From positions 1-32,220 of the forward strand of contig JARJMZ020000008.1 of assembly GCA_029335875.2 (NCBI GenBank): DNA of 32,220 nt, written 5' to 3'. Positions 21,711 to 29,807 of this stretch are shown piece after piece. This DNA comes from Thermoprotei archaeon. GTDB lineage: Archaea > Thermoproteota > Thermoprotei_A > Sulfolobales > Acidilobaceae. Every line of letters begins with the position of its first letter. Position 1 is the first letter of the stretch. A program made the position numbers and the translations under genes. The notes under the pieces were generated by a model. It searched no databases, was not told the origin of the DNA, and was given only the letters and a program-made list of their open reading frames with translations.

Positions 21711-24434
21711 TTAGGGTGTGTGAGCTGGGTGTTTGCCGAGTATTTTCCTTAGGACATACTTTAGTATGCCCCCATGCTTATAGTATTCGACCTCAACGGG
21801 GGTGTCAAGCCTAGCTTTAACCTTGAACTCTACCACTCTCCCATCAGGCTTCCTAGCTCTAACAGTCAATATTTTACCTGGATATAAGCCCTCCTCTATA
21901 CCCAGTATATCGTACTCCTCGCTCCCGTCGAGACCTAGGCTGTCAGCATCCTCCCCGGGCATGAACTCTAGCGGTAGTATACCCATACACACAAGGTTAC
22001 TCCTATGTATCCTCTCATAGCTCTCGGCTATGACCGCTTTAACGCCTAGGAGGTATGGGCCCCTAGCAGCCCAATCCCTGCTACTCCCCGTGCCATACTG
22101 TTTCCCCGCTATCACAATTGCCGGGAGCCCTGCCTCCATGTACTTCCTTGAAGCATCATATACGTGGTTTACCTCGCCAGTGGGCCAGTATATAGTCCAG
22201 CCTCCACTCTTATCTCTAACAAGCCTATTCCTGAACCCTGGACTGTCGAAAGTCCCCCGAGCCATGACCTCGTGGTTGCCCCTGAGGGAGCCGAAAGTAA
22301 GCCCCATCCTCACGGGGTCTACGTTAAACTTAGCTCTAAGGTATTCCGCCGCCTTAGAGTCTGGAGGTATCCTGCCTGCGGGGCTTATATGGTCTGTGTT
22401 AGTCCTGTGGGGAGCCCAAACTAGGACCCTAGCGTTCCTTATGTCTGTGACTTTCTCGGGCTCTAACATGAAATCGTCTAGGAAGGGGGGCCTCCTTATT
22501 AATATACTTTTCTCATCCCACTCGTAGAGCTCCCTCTCAGGAGCCGGGAGTTTCTGCCAGTTCTCGTCGCCCTCATATATGTCCTTGTACTTTTCCTTGA
22601 AGATCTCGGGCTCCACAGCTTTCTCCATAGCTTTGTTGATCTCATCCTGGGCTGGCCATATGTCCCTCAAGTACACGGGGTTCCCGTTGGGATCATAGCC
22701 TAGAGGCTCATTCTCAAAGTCTATGTCCACCCTGCCAGCTATAGCGTAGGCGACTACTAGCGGGGGGCTGGCGAGGAAACTACCTTTAGTCAGGGGGTGT
22801 ATCCTGCCGGCGAAGTTCCTATTACCGCTTAACACTGCAGTAGCGTAAACGTCAGTCTTCCTTAAAACATCCTCTACAGGCTTGGGTAGGGGGCCACTGT
22901 TACCTATACAGGTGGTGCACCCGAAGCCCACAACGTGGAACTTGAGAGCCTCGAGGTAAGGTGTGAGGCCTAGTCTATCCCAGTATTCTACGACAACCCT
23001 ACTGCCGGGGGCGTTGCTAGTTTTAACCCACGGCTTCACAGTGAGCCCCCTCTCAACAGCCTTCTTAGCTAGGAGGCCCGCAGCTATCATGAGGCTGGGG
23101 TTGCTAGTGTTAGTACAGCTCGTGAGGGAGGCTATAGCTACGAAGCCGTCTTCAACCCTAGCCTCGAGCCCGTCAAACGATATTGTTATAGCCGTCCTCC
23201 CCCTCTTCTTCTCGCTCAGGTAGGCTTCAATTATCTCCGTAAGCCTCCTCTTAGCGTCTCTCAGTGTTATCCTATCCTCGGGGTTTGCAGGGCCCGCTAT
23301 GCTAGGCTCCACGTCTTCCAGGTTTATCTCAACCACATCACTATAAGCTGGCAGGGGGTCCTCGAGACTATACCATAACCCTGTCATCTTAGCGTAAGCC
23401 TCCACGAGCTTAACGTGAGCCTCACCCCTCCCGCTCATCCTCAAATACCTTATCGTCTGCTCGTCAACAGGGAAATAGCCCATAGTAGCCCCATACTCTG
23501 GAGCCATGTTAGCTATAGTAGCCCTGTCGGGGACGCTAAGCCTCTTAACCCCACCGCCAACGAACTCCACAAACTTACCCACAACGCCCTTCCTTCTAAG
23601 CTTCTCAGTAACGTAGAGAACGATGTCTGTGGCTGTTACACCCTCCCTAGGCTCCCCCTCAAGCCTTACACCCACAACCTCCGGGAGCATTATGTAGTTA
23701 GGCTCCCCGAGGACTGCTGATTCAGCCTCAACACCCCCAACACCCCAGCCGAAGACTCCGAGACCGTTAACCATGGGGGTGTGACTGTCAGTTCCCAGGA
23801 GGCTGTCGGGGTAAGCCCACAAGCTGCCCCTAAACTCTCCCAGCATAACCACCTGGGCTAGGTACTCTAGGTTAACCTGGTGTATTATCCCTTTACCTGG
23901 AGGCACTACTCTAAAGTTTTTGAAAGCCTTCTGAGCCCATTTTATCAGTGCATACCTCTCAACATTCCTCTCATACTCCTTCTTAATGTTCATGAAGTAG
24001 GCTTGTTTCGTGCCATAGTAATCCACCTGGATACTATGGTCTATGATCAAATCCACTGGTATGGCTGGGTTAATAATGGAGGGGTCTGCCCCGACTTTCG
24101 ACGCGATCTCCCTCATAATGGCAAGATCTAGGATCACGGATATGCCTGTGAGATCCTGCATTATAACCCTCTCAGGGTGGAATGGCACTTCTTTCCTCCC
24201 AGCATAGGATCTCCACCTAGCTACAGCCTCTACATCCTCATTTCTAACTGTGAAGCCATCATAGTGTCTTATGACATTCTCGAGGAGGACTCTTATGGAG
24301 TATGGTAGGCTGTCGAGCTCCCCCAACCCGGCCCTATCGATATCCCTAAGCTTTATATAGGAGGCTTTACCAGAATATGTTTCAACATGACCCTTTAAAC
24401 CTTCTAAAACGCCTTTCAAGCCTCTATACCCCAC
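21711..24434 (-). CDS. acnA: Aconitate hydratase (AcnA type)
   Basis: This 907-residue enzyme interconverts citrate and isocitrate in the TCA cycle. The [4Fe-4S] ligands are C440 (SLTSCTNTSNP), C506 and C509 (GFGCTTCIGNSGP). Other marks are 'GTDSHTPMVNGLGVFGWGVGG' with active-site His/Asp, 'SGNRNFAGRIHP', 'THRTNTDHISPAG'-like text near residue 680, and the swivel domain 'GKQYGTGSSRDWAARGP' with catalytic Ser, plus 'ESYERIHRSNLV'. Length and order match bacterial/archaeal AcnA (about 890-900). The GTG start is exactly 25 bases below a TATATTTAAA box and is probably leaderless. It stands alone, convergent with livM. Confidence 0.95.
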   Translation of the reverse strand: MGYRGLKGVLEGLKGHVETYSGKASYIKLRDIDRAGLGELDSLPYSIRVLLENVIRHYDGFTVRNEDVEAVARWRSYAGRKEVPFHPERVIMQDLTGISVILDLAIMREIASKVGADPSIINPAIPVDLIIDHSIQVDYYGTKQAYFMNIKKEYERNVERYALIKWAQKAFKNFRVVPPGKGIIHQVNLEYLAQVVMLGEFRGSLWAYPDSLLGTDSHTPMVNGLGVFGWGVGGVEAESAVLGEPNYIMLPEVVGVRLEGEPREGVTATDIVLYVTEKLRRKGVVGKFVEFVGGGVKRLSVPDRATIANMAPEYGATMGYFPVDEQTIRYLRMSGRGEAHVKLVEAYAKMTGLWYSLEDPLPAYSDVVEINLEDVEPSIAGPANPEDRITLRDAKRRLTEIIEAYLSEKKRGRTAITISFDGLEARVEDGFVAIASLTSCTNTSNPSLMIAAGLLAKKAVERGLTVKPWVKTSNAPGSRVVVEYWDRLGLTPYLEALKFHVVGFGCTTCIGNSGPLPKPVEDVLRKTDVYATAVLSGNRNFAGRIHPLTKGSFLASPPLVVAYAIAGRVDIDFENEPLGYDPNGNPVYLRDIWPAQDEINKAMEKAVEPEIFKEKYKDIYEGDENWQKLPAPERELYEWDEKSILIRRPPFLDDFMLEPEKVTDIRNARVLVWAPHRTNTDHISPAGRIPPDSKAAEYLRAKFNVDPVRMGLTFGSLRGNHEVMARGTFDSPGFRNRLVRDKSGGWTIYWPTGEVNHVYDASRKYMEAGLPAIVIAGKQYGTGSSRDWAARGPYLLGVKAVIAESYERIHRSNLVCMGILPLEFMPGEDADSLGLDGSEEYDILGIEEGLYPGKILTVRARKPDGRVVEFKVKARLDTPVEVEYYKHGGILKYVLRKILGKHPAHTP

Positions 24435-24453
24435 ATTTACTTTTAAAGCTAAG

Positions 24454-24465
24454 GTTTAAATATAG
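24454..24465 (-). promoter_or_regulatory. TATA box for acnA
   Basis: TATATTTAAACC on the minus strand is centred about 25 bases upstream of the GTG at 24434, so transcription should begin at or next to the start codon. Confidence 0.5.
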
Positions 24466-24514
24466 TGAATTATAAGTATAGAATTCGACTAGACGGCATC
24501 CACGCCGTTAGAAG

Positions 24515-25129
24515 CTAGAGGAGTATAAAGCCTTTCAACACGAGCTTAGCCGCGTATACCACGGTGAAAGCCAGGACACCCAATAATATAGCCCTCAAAG
24601 CAGACTTTAAAACACCCTCCCCGCTTATCCTCCCCATATAAGCACCTATTAGGGAGAGCATCGCCATAACCATCACTACTGAGACTGAGAAAGCGGCATT
24701 CAAACTCAATATGCCGGCAGCCGCCATAATATAGGGCGTGGCAGCCGCCAGGGGAAATATTAGCATACCCGCGAAACTCCACAAAGCCACATAAACTGGG
24801 ACTAGTTGAGCAGCCTTCTCGTAAATAGACCCCTCCAGGGAACCCCCAAGCTTCCTCTCCAGCTCCCTAACCTCCCTAAACCTCTCAGCCCTCTCACTCA
24901 AATAAACCCCCGCAAGCCCTGAGACGACGCCTAGAGATAGGCTCCCGCCAATCATACCCAAGGCTATAATGGCGGGCTCAACGGTCGGGTTGAAAATAGC
25001 TACACTAACCCCCAAAGCCGACACGAGACTATCTATGGAGTTCGTTATGAAAAGCCTCCTAGCTATGAAAGCGGCATCAGGCCAAACCCTGAAAACCTCC
25101 CTGAAAACCCCCGAGATCCTCGAGAGAAT
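24515..25129 (-). CDS. VIT1/CCC1-like (DUF125) membrane protein with an upstream N-terminus lacking a standard start
   Basis: The conservative frame from a GTG at 25024 gives 169 residues with four or five hydrophobic helices and the text 'VSGLAGVYLSERAERFREV', resembling VIT1/CCC1-family iron/manganese transporters. The same frame stays open upstream to a TAA near 25165 and reads 'VFREVFRVWPDAAFIARRL', then 'FITNSIDSLVSALGV', the conserved first helix region of that family, yet contains no ATG, GTG or TTG. An ATT at 25129 could start it. Alternatively an ATG at 25142 (ATG CGG GTT TAG) enters this frame if one base is lost or skipped. A TATA-like AACTTATTAG near 25173-25182 would start transcription near 25150, supporting an upstream start. 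Metal transport is inferred by similarity. Confidence 0.6.
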   Translation of the reverse strand: MLSRISGVFREVFRVWPDAAFIARRLFITNSIDSLVSALGVSVAIFNPTVEPAIIALGMIGGSLSLGVVSGLAGVYLSERAERFREVRELERKLGGSLEGSIYEKAAQLVPVYVALWSFAGMLIFPLAAATPYIMAAAGILSLNAAFSVSVVMVMAMLSLIGAYMGRISGEGVLKSALRAILLGVLAFTVVYAAKLVLKGFILL

Positions 25130-25399
25130 ACTAAACCCGCATCCCCCAAGAGTAGCGTTAGAGGCTTAGCCTAATAAGTTGAAACATAATGGTGGAGGAT
25201 AACACTAACATTAAAACATTTCTACTCCAAGCCTGACTCTAGCCTAGTGAAACTACGGATAACTTTACTGAGACTTGTAAAGTTAGGATTAAACACTCTT
25301 CACGCTACAGGCTCCCCCGGGGAAAGCGTAAACGGGCCTCGAGGGGGGTTAACAATGTGGAAAAACCGGGCTCCAACCGCAGCCTTCTAAGCCCTGAAA

Positions 25400-25660
25400 C
25401 TAAACCTGTTCTAGGAGTTCCACTATTAGGCCCTTCCTCCCACTATTAGGCCTGCTAAACTCGAGGACCACCATGTCATCAAAACGTTTCACAGTAGCCT
25501 TCTCATCCAGGATCCTATAGCCGCAAGCCGGGCACCTGTAGAATCCGCTGACAACCCTTTCGGAGCCGGCCCTCTCAACCTCAAGAATATAATCCATGGG
25601 CACCCTACACCTGGCGCAGAGAACTGACAACCTCCTAGCCACATTCAACCCCCAAGACAC
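25400..25660 (-). CDS. Small zinc-ribbon protein, unknown function
   Basis: This protein has 86 residues from a GTG at 25660. Two Cys pairs, LCARC (CxxC near residues 15-18) and RCPACGYR (CxxC near 43-46), would bind one zinc. They are separated by a strand-rich section (MDYILEVERAGSERVVSGFY), then a beta-rich tail. The layout fits small archaeal zinc ribbons of unknown role that often act in nucleic acid or protein contacts. A TTG at codon 5 or a GTG at codon 7 are possible later starts. A TTTAAG element about 21 bases upstream suggests a leaderless message. It is divergent from tRNA-Cys. Bases 25166-25399 upstream of the next gene on this strand show nothing I can support. Confidence 0.7.
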   Translation of the reverse strand: MSWGLNVARRLSVLCARCRVPMDYILEVERAGSERVVSGFYRCPACGYRILDEKATVKRFDDMVVLEFSRPNSGRKGLIVELLEQV

Positions 25661-25710
25661 TCCGAGTCAAGCAAAACTTAAAGCTTCAGACTCGGAATAA
25701 CATATATTGG

Positions 25711-25814
25711 GCCGGGGTGGCCGAGCGGTCTAAGGCGGCGGGCTGCAGAGGCCCCAGTGGAGCCCATCGCGGAGACCCGTTCACTCCCGGGTTCGAATCC
25801 CGGCCCCGGCTCCA
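25711..25814 (+). tRNA. tRNA-Cys (anticodon GCA) with a 26-base intron, CCA encoded
   Basis: Acceptor stem GCCGGGG (25711-25717) pairs with CCCCGGC (25804-25810). The discriminator is U (25811), the Cys identity base, and CCA is encoded at 25812-25814. The anticodon stem is GCGGG (25738-25742) with CCCGU (25776-25780), and anticodon GCA is at 25745-25747. The T-arm is CCGGG-TTCGAAT-CCCGG. The intron at 25749-25774 lies at position 37/38. The variable loop appears to be six bases, one more than usual. A TTAAAG box about 25 bases upstream (25678-25683) fits a promoter. Confidence 0.9.
25749..25774 (+). other. tRNA-Cys intron with bulge-helix-bulge splice structure
   Basis: Cut sites fall after G at 25748 and after G at 25774. 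The four bases CTGC (25743-25746) pair with GCGG (25769-25772), forming the central four-base helix. Three-base bulges AG|A (25747-25749) and AG|A (25773-25775) flank it, the form recognised by archaeal splicing endonuclease. Confidence 0.75.
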
Positions 25815-25858
25815 GCAGATAAAATTTTAAAGAGCCCAAAACAAACAGTATAGGGAGG

Positions 25859-25936
25859 GCCGCGGTAGTATAGCCAGGCCCAGTATGCGGGCCTTTCGAG
25901 CCCGTGACCCGGGTTCAAATCCCGGCCGCGGCACCA
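25859..25936 (+). tRNA. tRNA-Glu (anticodon UUC), CCA encoded
   Basis: Acceptor GCCGCGG (25859-25865) pairs with CCGCGGC (25926-25932), with discriminator A at 25933 and CCA at 25934-25936. Anticodon stem CGGGC/GCCCG encloses loop CTTTCGA with TTC at 25895-25897. The T-arm is CCGGG-TTCAAAT-CCCGG. No intron is present. An AAAATTTTAAA element lies about 30 bases upstream. Confidence 0.95.
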
Positions 25937-26011
25937 CTAAAACTTTTAGCCCCTGTTTCGAGCCTCCGCCAGCCTAATGGGGGTATCTTGGATGCGCTCT
26001 GTTTGTAGATG

Positions 26012-27166
26012 CTAGTAGTAGGGTCCTAGGAGCCATTCGTTGCCTATGTATACTTCTTTTATCCCGGATTCTTTGGCTGCTTTTAGGGCTTCTTCAGCGT
26101 GTTTCCTGCTTGTGGGGGGTAGGTCTCTCATTAAATGGTCTGGGTGGAACGCTAGTAGCACTATTGGGGTGGTTGTTTCGAGGCCGGCCAAATACTCTGT
26201 TATCGACCTGACTTCTTCGGGGGTCACATACCCCGGTACTAGGAGTATGCTAACTACTAGTAGTGGGGGTTCTATTCTTTCCTTGGCCATTGAAGCTAGG
26301 AGTTTAGTGTTCTCTTTTAGCCTGTTAACAGCCTTCTCCCCGCTAACCCCTGTTAGAGCCTCGTAAACGCTTGGAGTCCAGGCTTTCCAGTCTATCTTAA
26401 CTATGCCCCCCGTCTTCAGGCTCAGCCTCCCCATCTCCCTCATTATGTTGGGGTTCGCGAGCCCGTCCGTCTCCCAGCATATCCTCTTATACTTCTGGCC
26501 TTTCCCCGCGCTCTCCTCGATTATCCTCCTAGACGCTAGTATTAGTAGTGGCGTGTGAGGCGTGGGGTCCCCGCCGAAGTAGCATACGCAGGTCACGTTA
26601 GGCTCAAGAGCCTCAGCCACCAGGTCCTCAACATCCATAGACCTAGCCCAGCCTGAAAGCCTCCCATGACTTATCATAGTCTTATGCTCCCAGTTCTGGC
26701 AGAAATAACAGTCGAGGGGGCAGCCCCCGAGGAACACCGCTAGGTTATAGAAGCCCCACTCAACACCCCGAGTGAAAGTATACTCTGGAAAACCCCTCCC
26801 AGTAACTGCAGGGCAGAGGTGCGCCGCAACACAATTAGTAGGATGAGGATCCAGGTAAGTGTGAACTGCAAGCCTCCCCCTGCCAGCCACGGGCTCAACC
26901 CTCCCACCCCTATTAAACCATACGCCGCAGAAACCACTGGAACCCTCAGGGATCCAACACTCGTTCACGCAAACATTACACTTAACCCTCCCATCCCGAG
27001 GGGGCTCGAGAGGAAAACCCACACTAGACCTCCAAGCAGCCCTAGCCTTCCAAGCCAGCCTGAGAGACTCGACAGGCTTACTCTTAAGGCACGAATAGCA
27101 AACCTGAATAGAACTACTAACAAGACCCTGAAAGCCGCAGAGACCACACTTACCGGAAACCCTCAC
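26012..27166 (-). CDS. Radical SAM protein, AmrS/PflA-related, with N-terminal zinc finger
   Basis: This 384-residue protein has an N-terminal CxxC...CxxC zinc finger (C7, C10, C23, C26), then a Cys cluster with 'CNVCVNECWIPEGSSGFCG', like the AmrS N-terminal block. The radical SAM motif is GGCPLDCYFCQNW (C149, C153, C156), with 'CYFGGDPTPHTP' as the SAM-binding stretch and 'ICWETDGLANPN' downstream. The end 'YIGNEWLLGPYY' corresponds to the AmrS 'YIGNTGN' strand but lacks the C-terminal zinc ribbon. It is a divergent paralogue of the gene at 5812; substrate unknown. I place the start at the GTG at 27166, with GGGAGGG six bases upstream; the frame opens at a TTG at 27181, but that TTG immediately precedes the ribosome site. 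Confidence 0.85.
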   Translation of the reverse strand: MRVSGKCGLCGFQGLVSSSIQVCYSCLKSKPVESLRLAWKARAAWRSSVGFPLEPPRDGRVKCNVCVNECWIPEGSSGFCGVWFNRGGRVEPVAGRGRLAVHTYLDPHPTNCVAAHLCPAVTGRGFPEYTFTRGVEWGFYNLAVFLGGCPLDCYFCQNWEHKTMISHGRLSGWARSMDVEDLVAEALEPNVTCVCYFGGDPTPHTPLLILASRRIIEESAGKGQKYKRICWETDGLANPNIMREMGRLSLKTGGIVKIDWKAWTPSVYEALTGVSGEKAVNRLKENTKLLASMAKERIEPPLLVVSILLVPGYVTPEEVRSITEYLAGLETTTPIVLLAFHPDHLMRDLPPTSRKHAEEALKAAKESGIKEVYIGNEWLLGPYY

Positions 27167-27429
27167 GTCAAACCCTCCCAATACAGTGGGTAGAGCCCAC
27201 GCCCAACTATTAGAATGTTTTGAGCATTTAAGTTTTTAAATGGAGCCGAGCCCAGCCCCTAAACTCAAAAGGAACCAGAGCCCGCCAAGAGCATCATAGC
27301 AACAGATAGAGCCCGCTAAGGGGTTGCGTCAAGCTCACACTCCACATATTAGAACTCCCAAAATCGACTCAGCCTGCATACCGCCAACATCGGAGCTAAA
27401 CAAACACTACCCAAGCATATGGCTACCCC

Positions 27430-27795
27430 TCAAACACTAAGTATGTATCCCCCCTCAGGCGACATCTCCTCGAGCTCCCCAGTTCTCGGATTGACTTTGA
27501 AACCTAGCGTCTCAAGAGCGTATACCCCAAGGAGGGGGGTGGGTGTGTCGAGTTCCGCTATGAATGCGGGGCCCTTCCTCCCTTTTACCTCGACTTCAGC
27601 TAGGTATAGCCTGACCTCAACGTGGCTTCCATCGGCTAGTGTGACTTTAACCTTATACGGAGTCTCAACCAGCCCCAGCTCCGAGATTGTCCTGGGATCT
27701 ATGACTATGTATGTTGACCCTGTATCAACGAGCATCTTTATAGCCTTAGAGCCTTTCATACCATGAATAATGGCATCAACATAAACGAAGCCCAA
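27430..27795 (-). CDS. Retropepsin-like aspartic protease (clan AA)
   Basis: This 121-residue single-domain protein has the aspartic protease signature 'MLVDTGSTYIVID' near residues 21-33 and a second hydrophobic-hydrophobic-Gly motif 'TPLLGVYALETLGF' near 85-99, the two landmarks of retropepsins. Two chains would have to dimerise to build one active site with an Asp from each. There is no signal peptide or membrane segment, so it acts in the cytoplasm. Free-standing retropepsin-like proteins occur in archaea and bacteria; cellular substrates are unknown. The TTG start is preceded by a weak GGGGCG. Flanking gaps 27182-27429 and 27796-28025 show no supported feature. Confidence 0.82.
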   Translation of the reverse strand: MGFVYVDAIIHGMKGSKAIKMLVDTGSTYIVIDPRTISELGLVETPYKVKVTLADGSHVEVRLYLAEVEVKGRKGPAFIAELDTPTPLLGVYALETLGFKVNPRTGELEEMSPEGGYILSV

Positions 27796-28025
27796 GCACG
27801 CCCCAGGAATAGTATATGGGGCAGGTGAAAGTTATAAGTCAAATTCCCTGAGGCGCTCTTAGACTTCTAAGGTCCCACGGCTATAGCAGAATATTAGCAC
27901 AACATCCCTAGGGGCTCTCTGGTCAATTCTCCTGGAACCTGTCGATTTCAGCTTTGCCTTATTCCCCTGAAAGTTGCGCTTGCGAATGTTTAGGGTACGC
28001 GATAGTTGAGTGTGCCGGCTCTGTT

Positions 28026-29165
28026 CTAGCTTTTCAGGCTGAAGACTTTAACCTTCCTAGACCCCTTGACTTCGAGTTCTTCTGTTAGAAGCCCTCTCCG
28101 AGAGAGGGAGTCTATGGTGGTGTAGACTCCTCTGAGGGTGGCTTTTCCACCTAGTTTTTTCCAGACTTTATATGCTGTAACTCTGCCCTCATTCTTGACT
28201 ATTTCAAGTATGGACTGCTGAGTTCTCGTTAATTTCCTGGCTCCTTGAAGGCTGGGTTGGAGTTTTCTCGCTTTTTTCGCTCCAGTCCCGGTTAGTAGGG
28301 CTATGCATTCTTTCCTATTCTTTGCCGCTACATATGATGATGCTGATATGGGCCTTACTCGTAAGCCTTTCAAAGCTAGTTTCACCACTTCACTAACAAT
28401 ATCCCTGTCGTCAACGTTCTCTACAACCACATGCTTGAGCTTAGCGAGGACGTCCTGGATCCTGGCTTTAACCCTGCTTACAGGCACGACCACTATTATC
28501 CTAGGGGTTTCCGAGGCTACTCCAAGCTCTGAGAGTTCTATGAAGCCCCTCGCAACACTATAGGCTAGGATCCCCTCTTCAGCCGGGACGCTAACGCAGT
28601 CTACGTGACCCGCCTGCTCGTATATCTCATATGCTATAGTCTTAAACCCTTCAACCATGAAGGGGTTGTCATAGGATATTGTGGGGCTACACTCGCTGAA
28701 CAACACCCTAGCCCCCAGCCCCGCCGAAATAACTAGCTCGTCGAGCTCCACATAGCCTCCTTGGAGGCAAACATTAACATCTAAGCCTGCAACTTTCAAA
28801 TAAGCCGTAAGGGATAACGTGAAGTCTGGAATGTAGCTTAAAGTTGCCCCGGTAAACTTCAAAGCGCTCACTAGGACGCTGGAGCCCCTATCAATATAGG
28901 AGCCTGTAGGGTTTCTCGTCTCATCTTTAACCTTAACCCCTTCAAAAGCCCTTAGGGGGGTGTAGCCTTCATTAAGAGAAACTATACTGCCAACCTTGGG
29001 GAGCATGGACTTGTAACGCCACATACTCGGGGATCTCCTGTCAACACCCCAAACCTTCCTAGTATAAACCTCTAGAGGAGCCCCACACTGGGGGCATAAG
29101 GCCTCGCCCCCTGAAGTCTCATAGCCGCAGAGGCCGCAGTAGAATCTCGGGGGCTTCAAATCCAA
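28026..29165 (-). CDS. Degenerate threonine-synthase-like protein fused to a C-terminal winged helix (candidate regulator)
   Basis: In this 379-residue protein, residues 10-27 form a zinc ribbon (C10, C13, C24, C27) and 48-90 match threonine synthase ('MWRYKSMLP', 'VSLNEGYTPL', 'KDETRNPTGSYIDRG'). The PLP lysine of the family (PTGSFKDRG) is replaced by I91 (ATT codon). The 'STGNAAAS' loop that contacts PLP is 'YIPDFTLS' (111-118), and the Gly-rich phosphate loop is 'PAEEG' (194-198). All three PLP contacts are therefore lost. Residues about 311-379 form a winged helix ('LTRTQQSILEIVKNEG', 'LRGVYTTIDSLSRRGLLTE'), a DNA-binding domain absent from real threonine synthases. It lies 30 bases downstream of pdxT on the same strand. 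I infer a ligand-sensing transcription factor rather than an enzyme. The TTG start has GGGAGCGG upstream. Confidence 0.82.
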   Translation of the reverse strand: MDLKPPRFYCGLCGYETSGGEALCPQCGAPLEVYTRKVWGVDRRSPSMWRYKSMLPKVGSIVSLNEGYTPLRAFEGVKVKDETRNPTGSYIDRGSSVLVSALKFTGATLSYIPDFTLSLTAYLKVAGLDVNVCLQGGYVELDELVISAGLGARVLFSECSPTISYDNPFMVEGFKTIAYEIYEQAGHVDCVSVPAEEGILAYSVARGFIELSELGVASETPRIIVVVPVSRVKARIQDVLAKLKHVVVENVDDRDIVSEVVKLALKGLRVRPISASSYVAAKNRKECIALLTGTGAKKARKLQPSLQGARKLTRTQQSILEIVKNEGRVTAYKVWKKLGGKATLRGVYTTIDSLSRRGLLTEELEVKGSRKVKVFSLKS

Positions 29166-29195
29166 GCGCCGCTCCCAGCTAGAGGTCTAGGGCTC

Positions 29196-29807
29196 TCATC
29201 TTTTAACCATATCTATGAGGATCTCGTGGAGGAGGGTCTCCCCAGTAATCTCAGGGTGGAATGCTGAGGCTATCATAGACCCTTCAACTGCTAGGGCAGC
29301 GACCCTACCTATTTCAGGGTGTTCGAACCAGGAGAGCTCCCTAGCATCTCCCCATAACTCTACTATGGCTGGGGCTCTTATGAAAGCAGCCCTAATCCTG
29401 CCATACCCGCCCACCTCTAGCTCCATTTCGAAAGACTCTCTCTGCCTCCCGAAGGCGTTCCTAAGGACCCCAATAGACATGACCCCCATTATGGGCTGCT
29501 TTACCTCCCCTGCAACCTTGTCTCTCACCTTCTTAGCCATGAGTATTGCGCCGGCGCAAGTGCCCAGAGCCGGCAGCCCCCCAGCTATGATGCTTCCCAG
29601 CTCTTCGAGCATTCCAGTCCTTTCTAGGAGCCTCCCTATGACCGTGGATTCGCCCCCAGGTATTATGATGGCATCTATGGATTTCAGGGAGTCCTTATCC
29701 TTGACTAAAACAACGCCGCCTGAAACCTTCTTAGTTTGGAGGGCTTTCCTAGTTATCTCAACGTGATCCATATAGTCTCCCTGTAGGGCTAAAACGCCTA
29801 TCCTCAA
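29196..29807 (-). CDS. pdxT: Pyridoxal 5'-phosphate synthase glutaminase subunit PdxT
   Basis: This 203-residue class I glutamine amidotransferase releases ammonia from glutamine for PdxS. It has the N-terminal '[10 protein letters not shown]', the oxyanion 'PGGEST' at 50-55, nucleophile C84 in 'GTCAGA', and the catalytic pair H183/E185 in 'AFHPEITGE'. The TTG start overlaps the pdxS stop (TTGA), so the two subunits are translationally coupled. The length is typical (about 190-200). Confidence 0.95.
   Translation of the reverse strand: MRIGVLALQGDYMDHVEITRKALQTKKVSGGVVLVKDKDSLKSIDAIIIPGGESTVIGRLLERTGMLEELGSIIAGGLPALGTCAGAILMAKKVRDKVAGEVKQPIMGVMSIGVLRNAFGRQRESFEMELEVGGYGRIRAAFIRAPAIVELWGDARELSWFEHPEIGRVAALAVEGSMIASAFHPEITGETLLHEILIDMVKR

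Noticed and set aside
25305..25345. GC-rich CCCCCGGGG stretch and CTCGAGG palindromes upstream of the VIT-like gene
   Set aside because: Short self-complementary words of this kind occur throughout the window; no copy number or position argues for function.
27280..27310. C-box-like ATGATGC on the minus strand in the gap before the retropepsin gene
   Set aside because: No D or D' box (CTGA) lies at the required distance.
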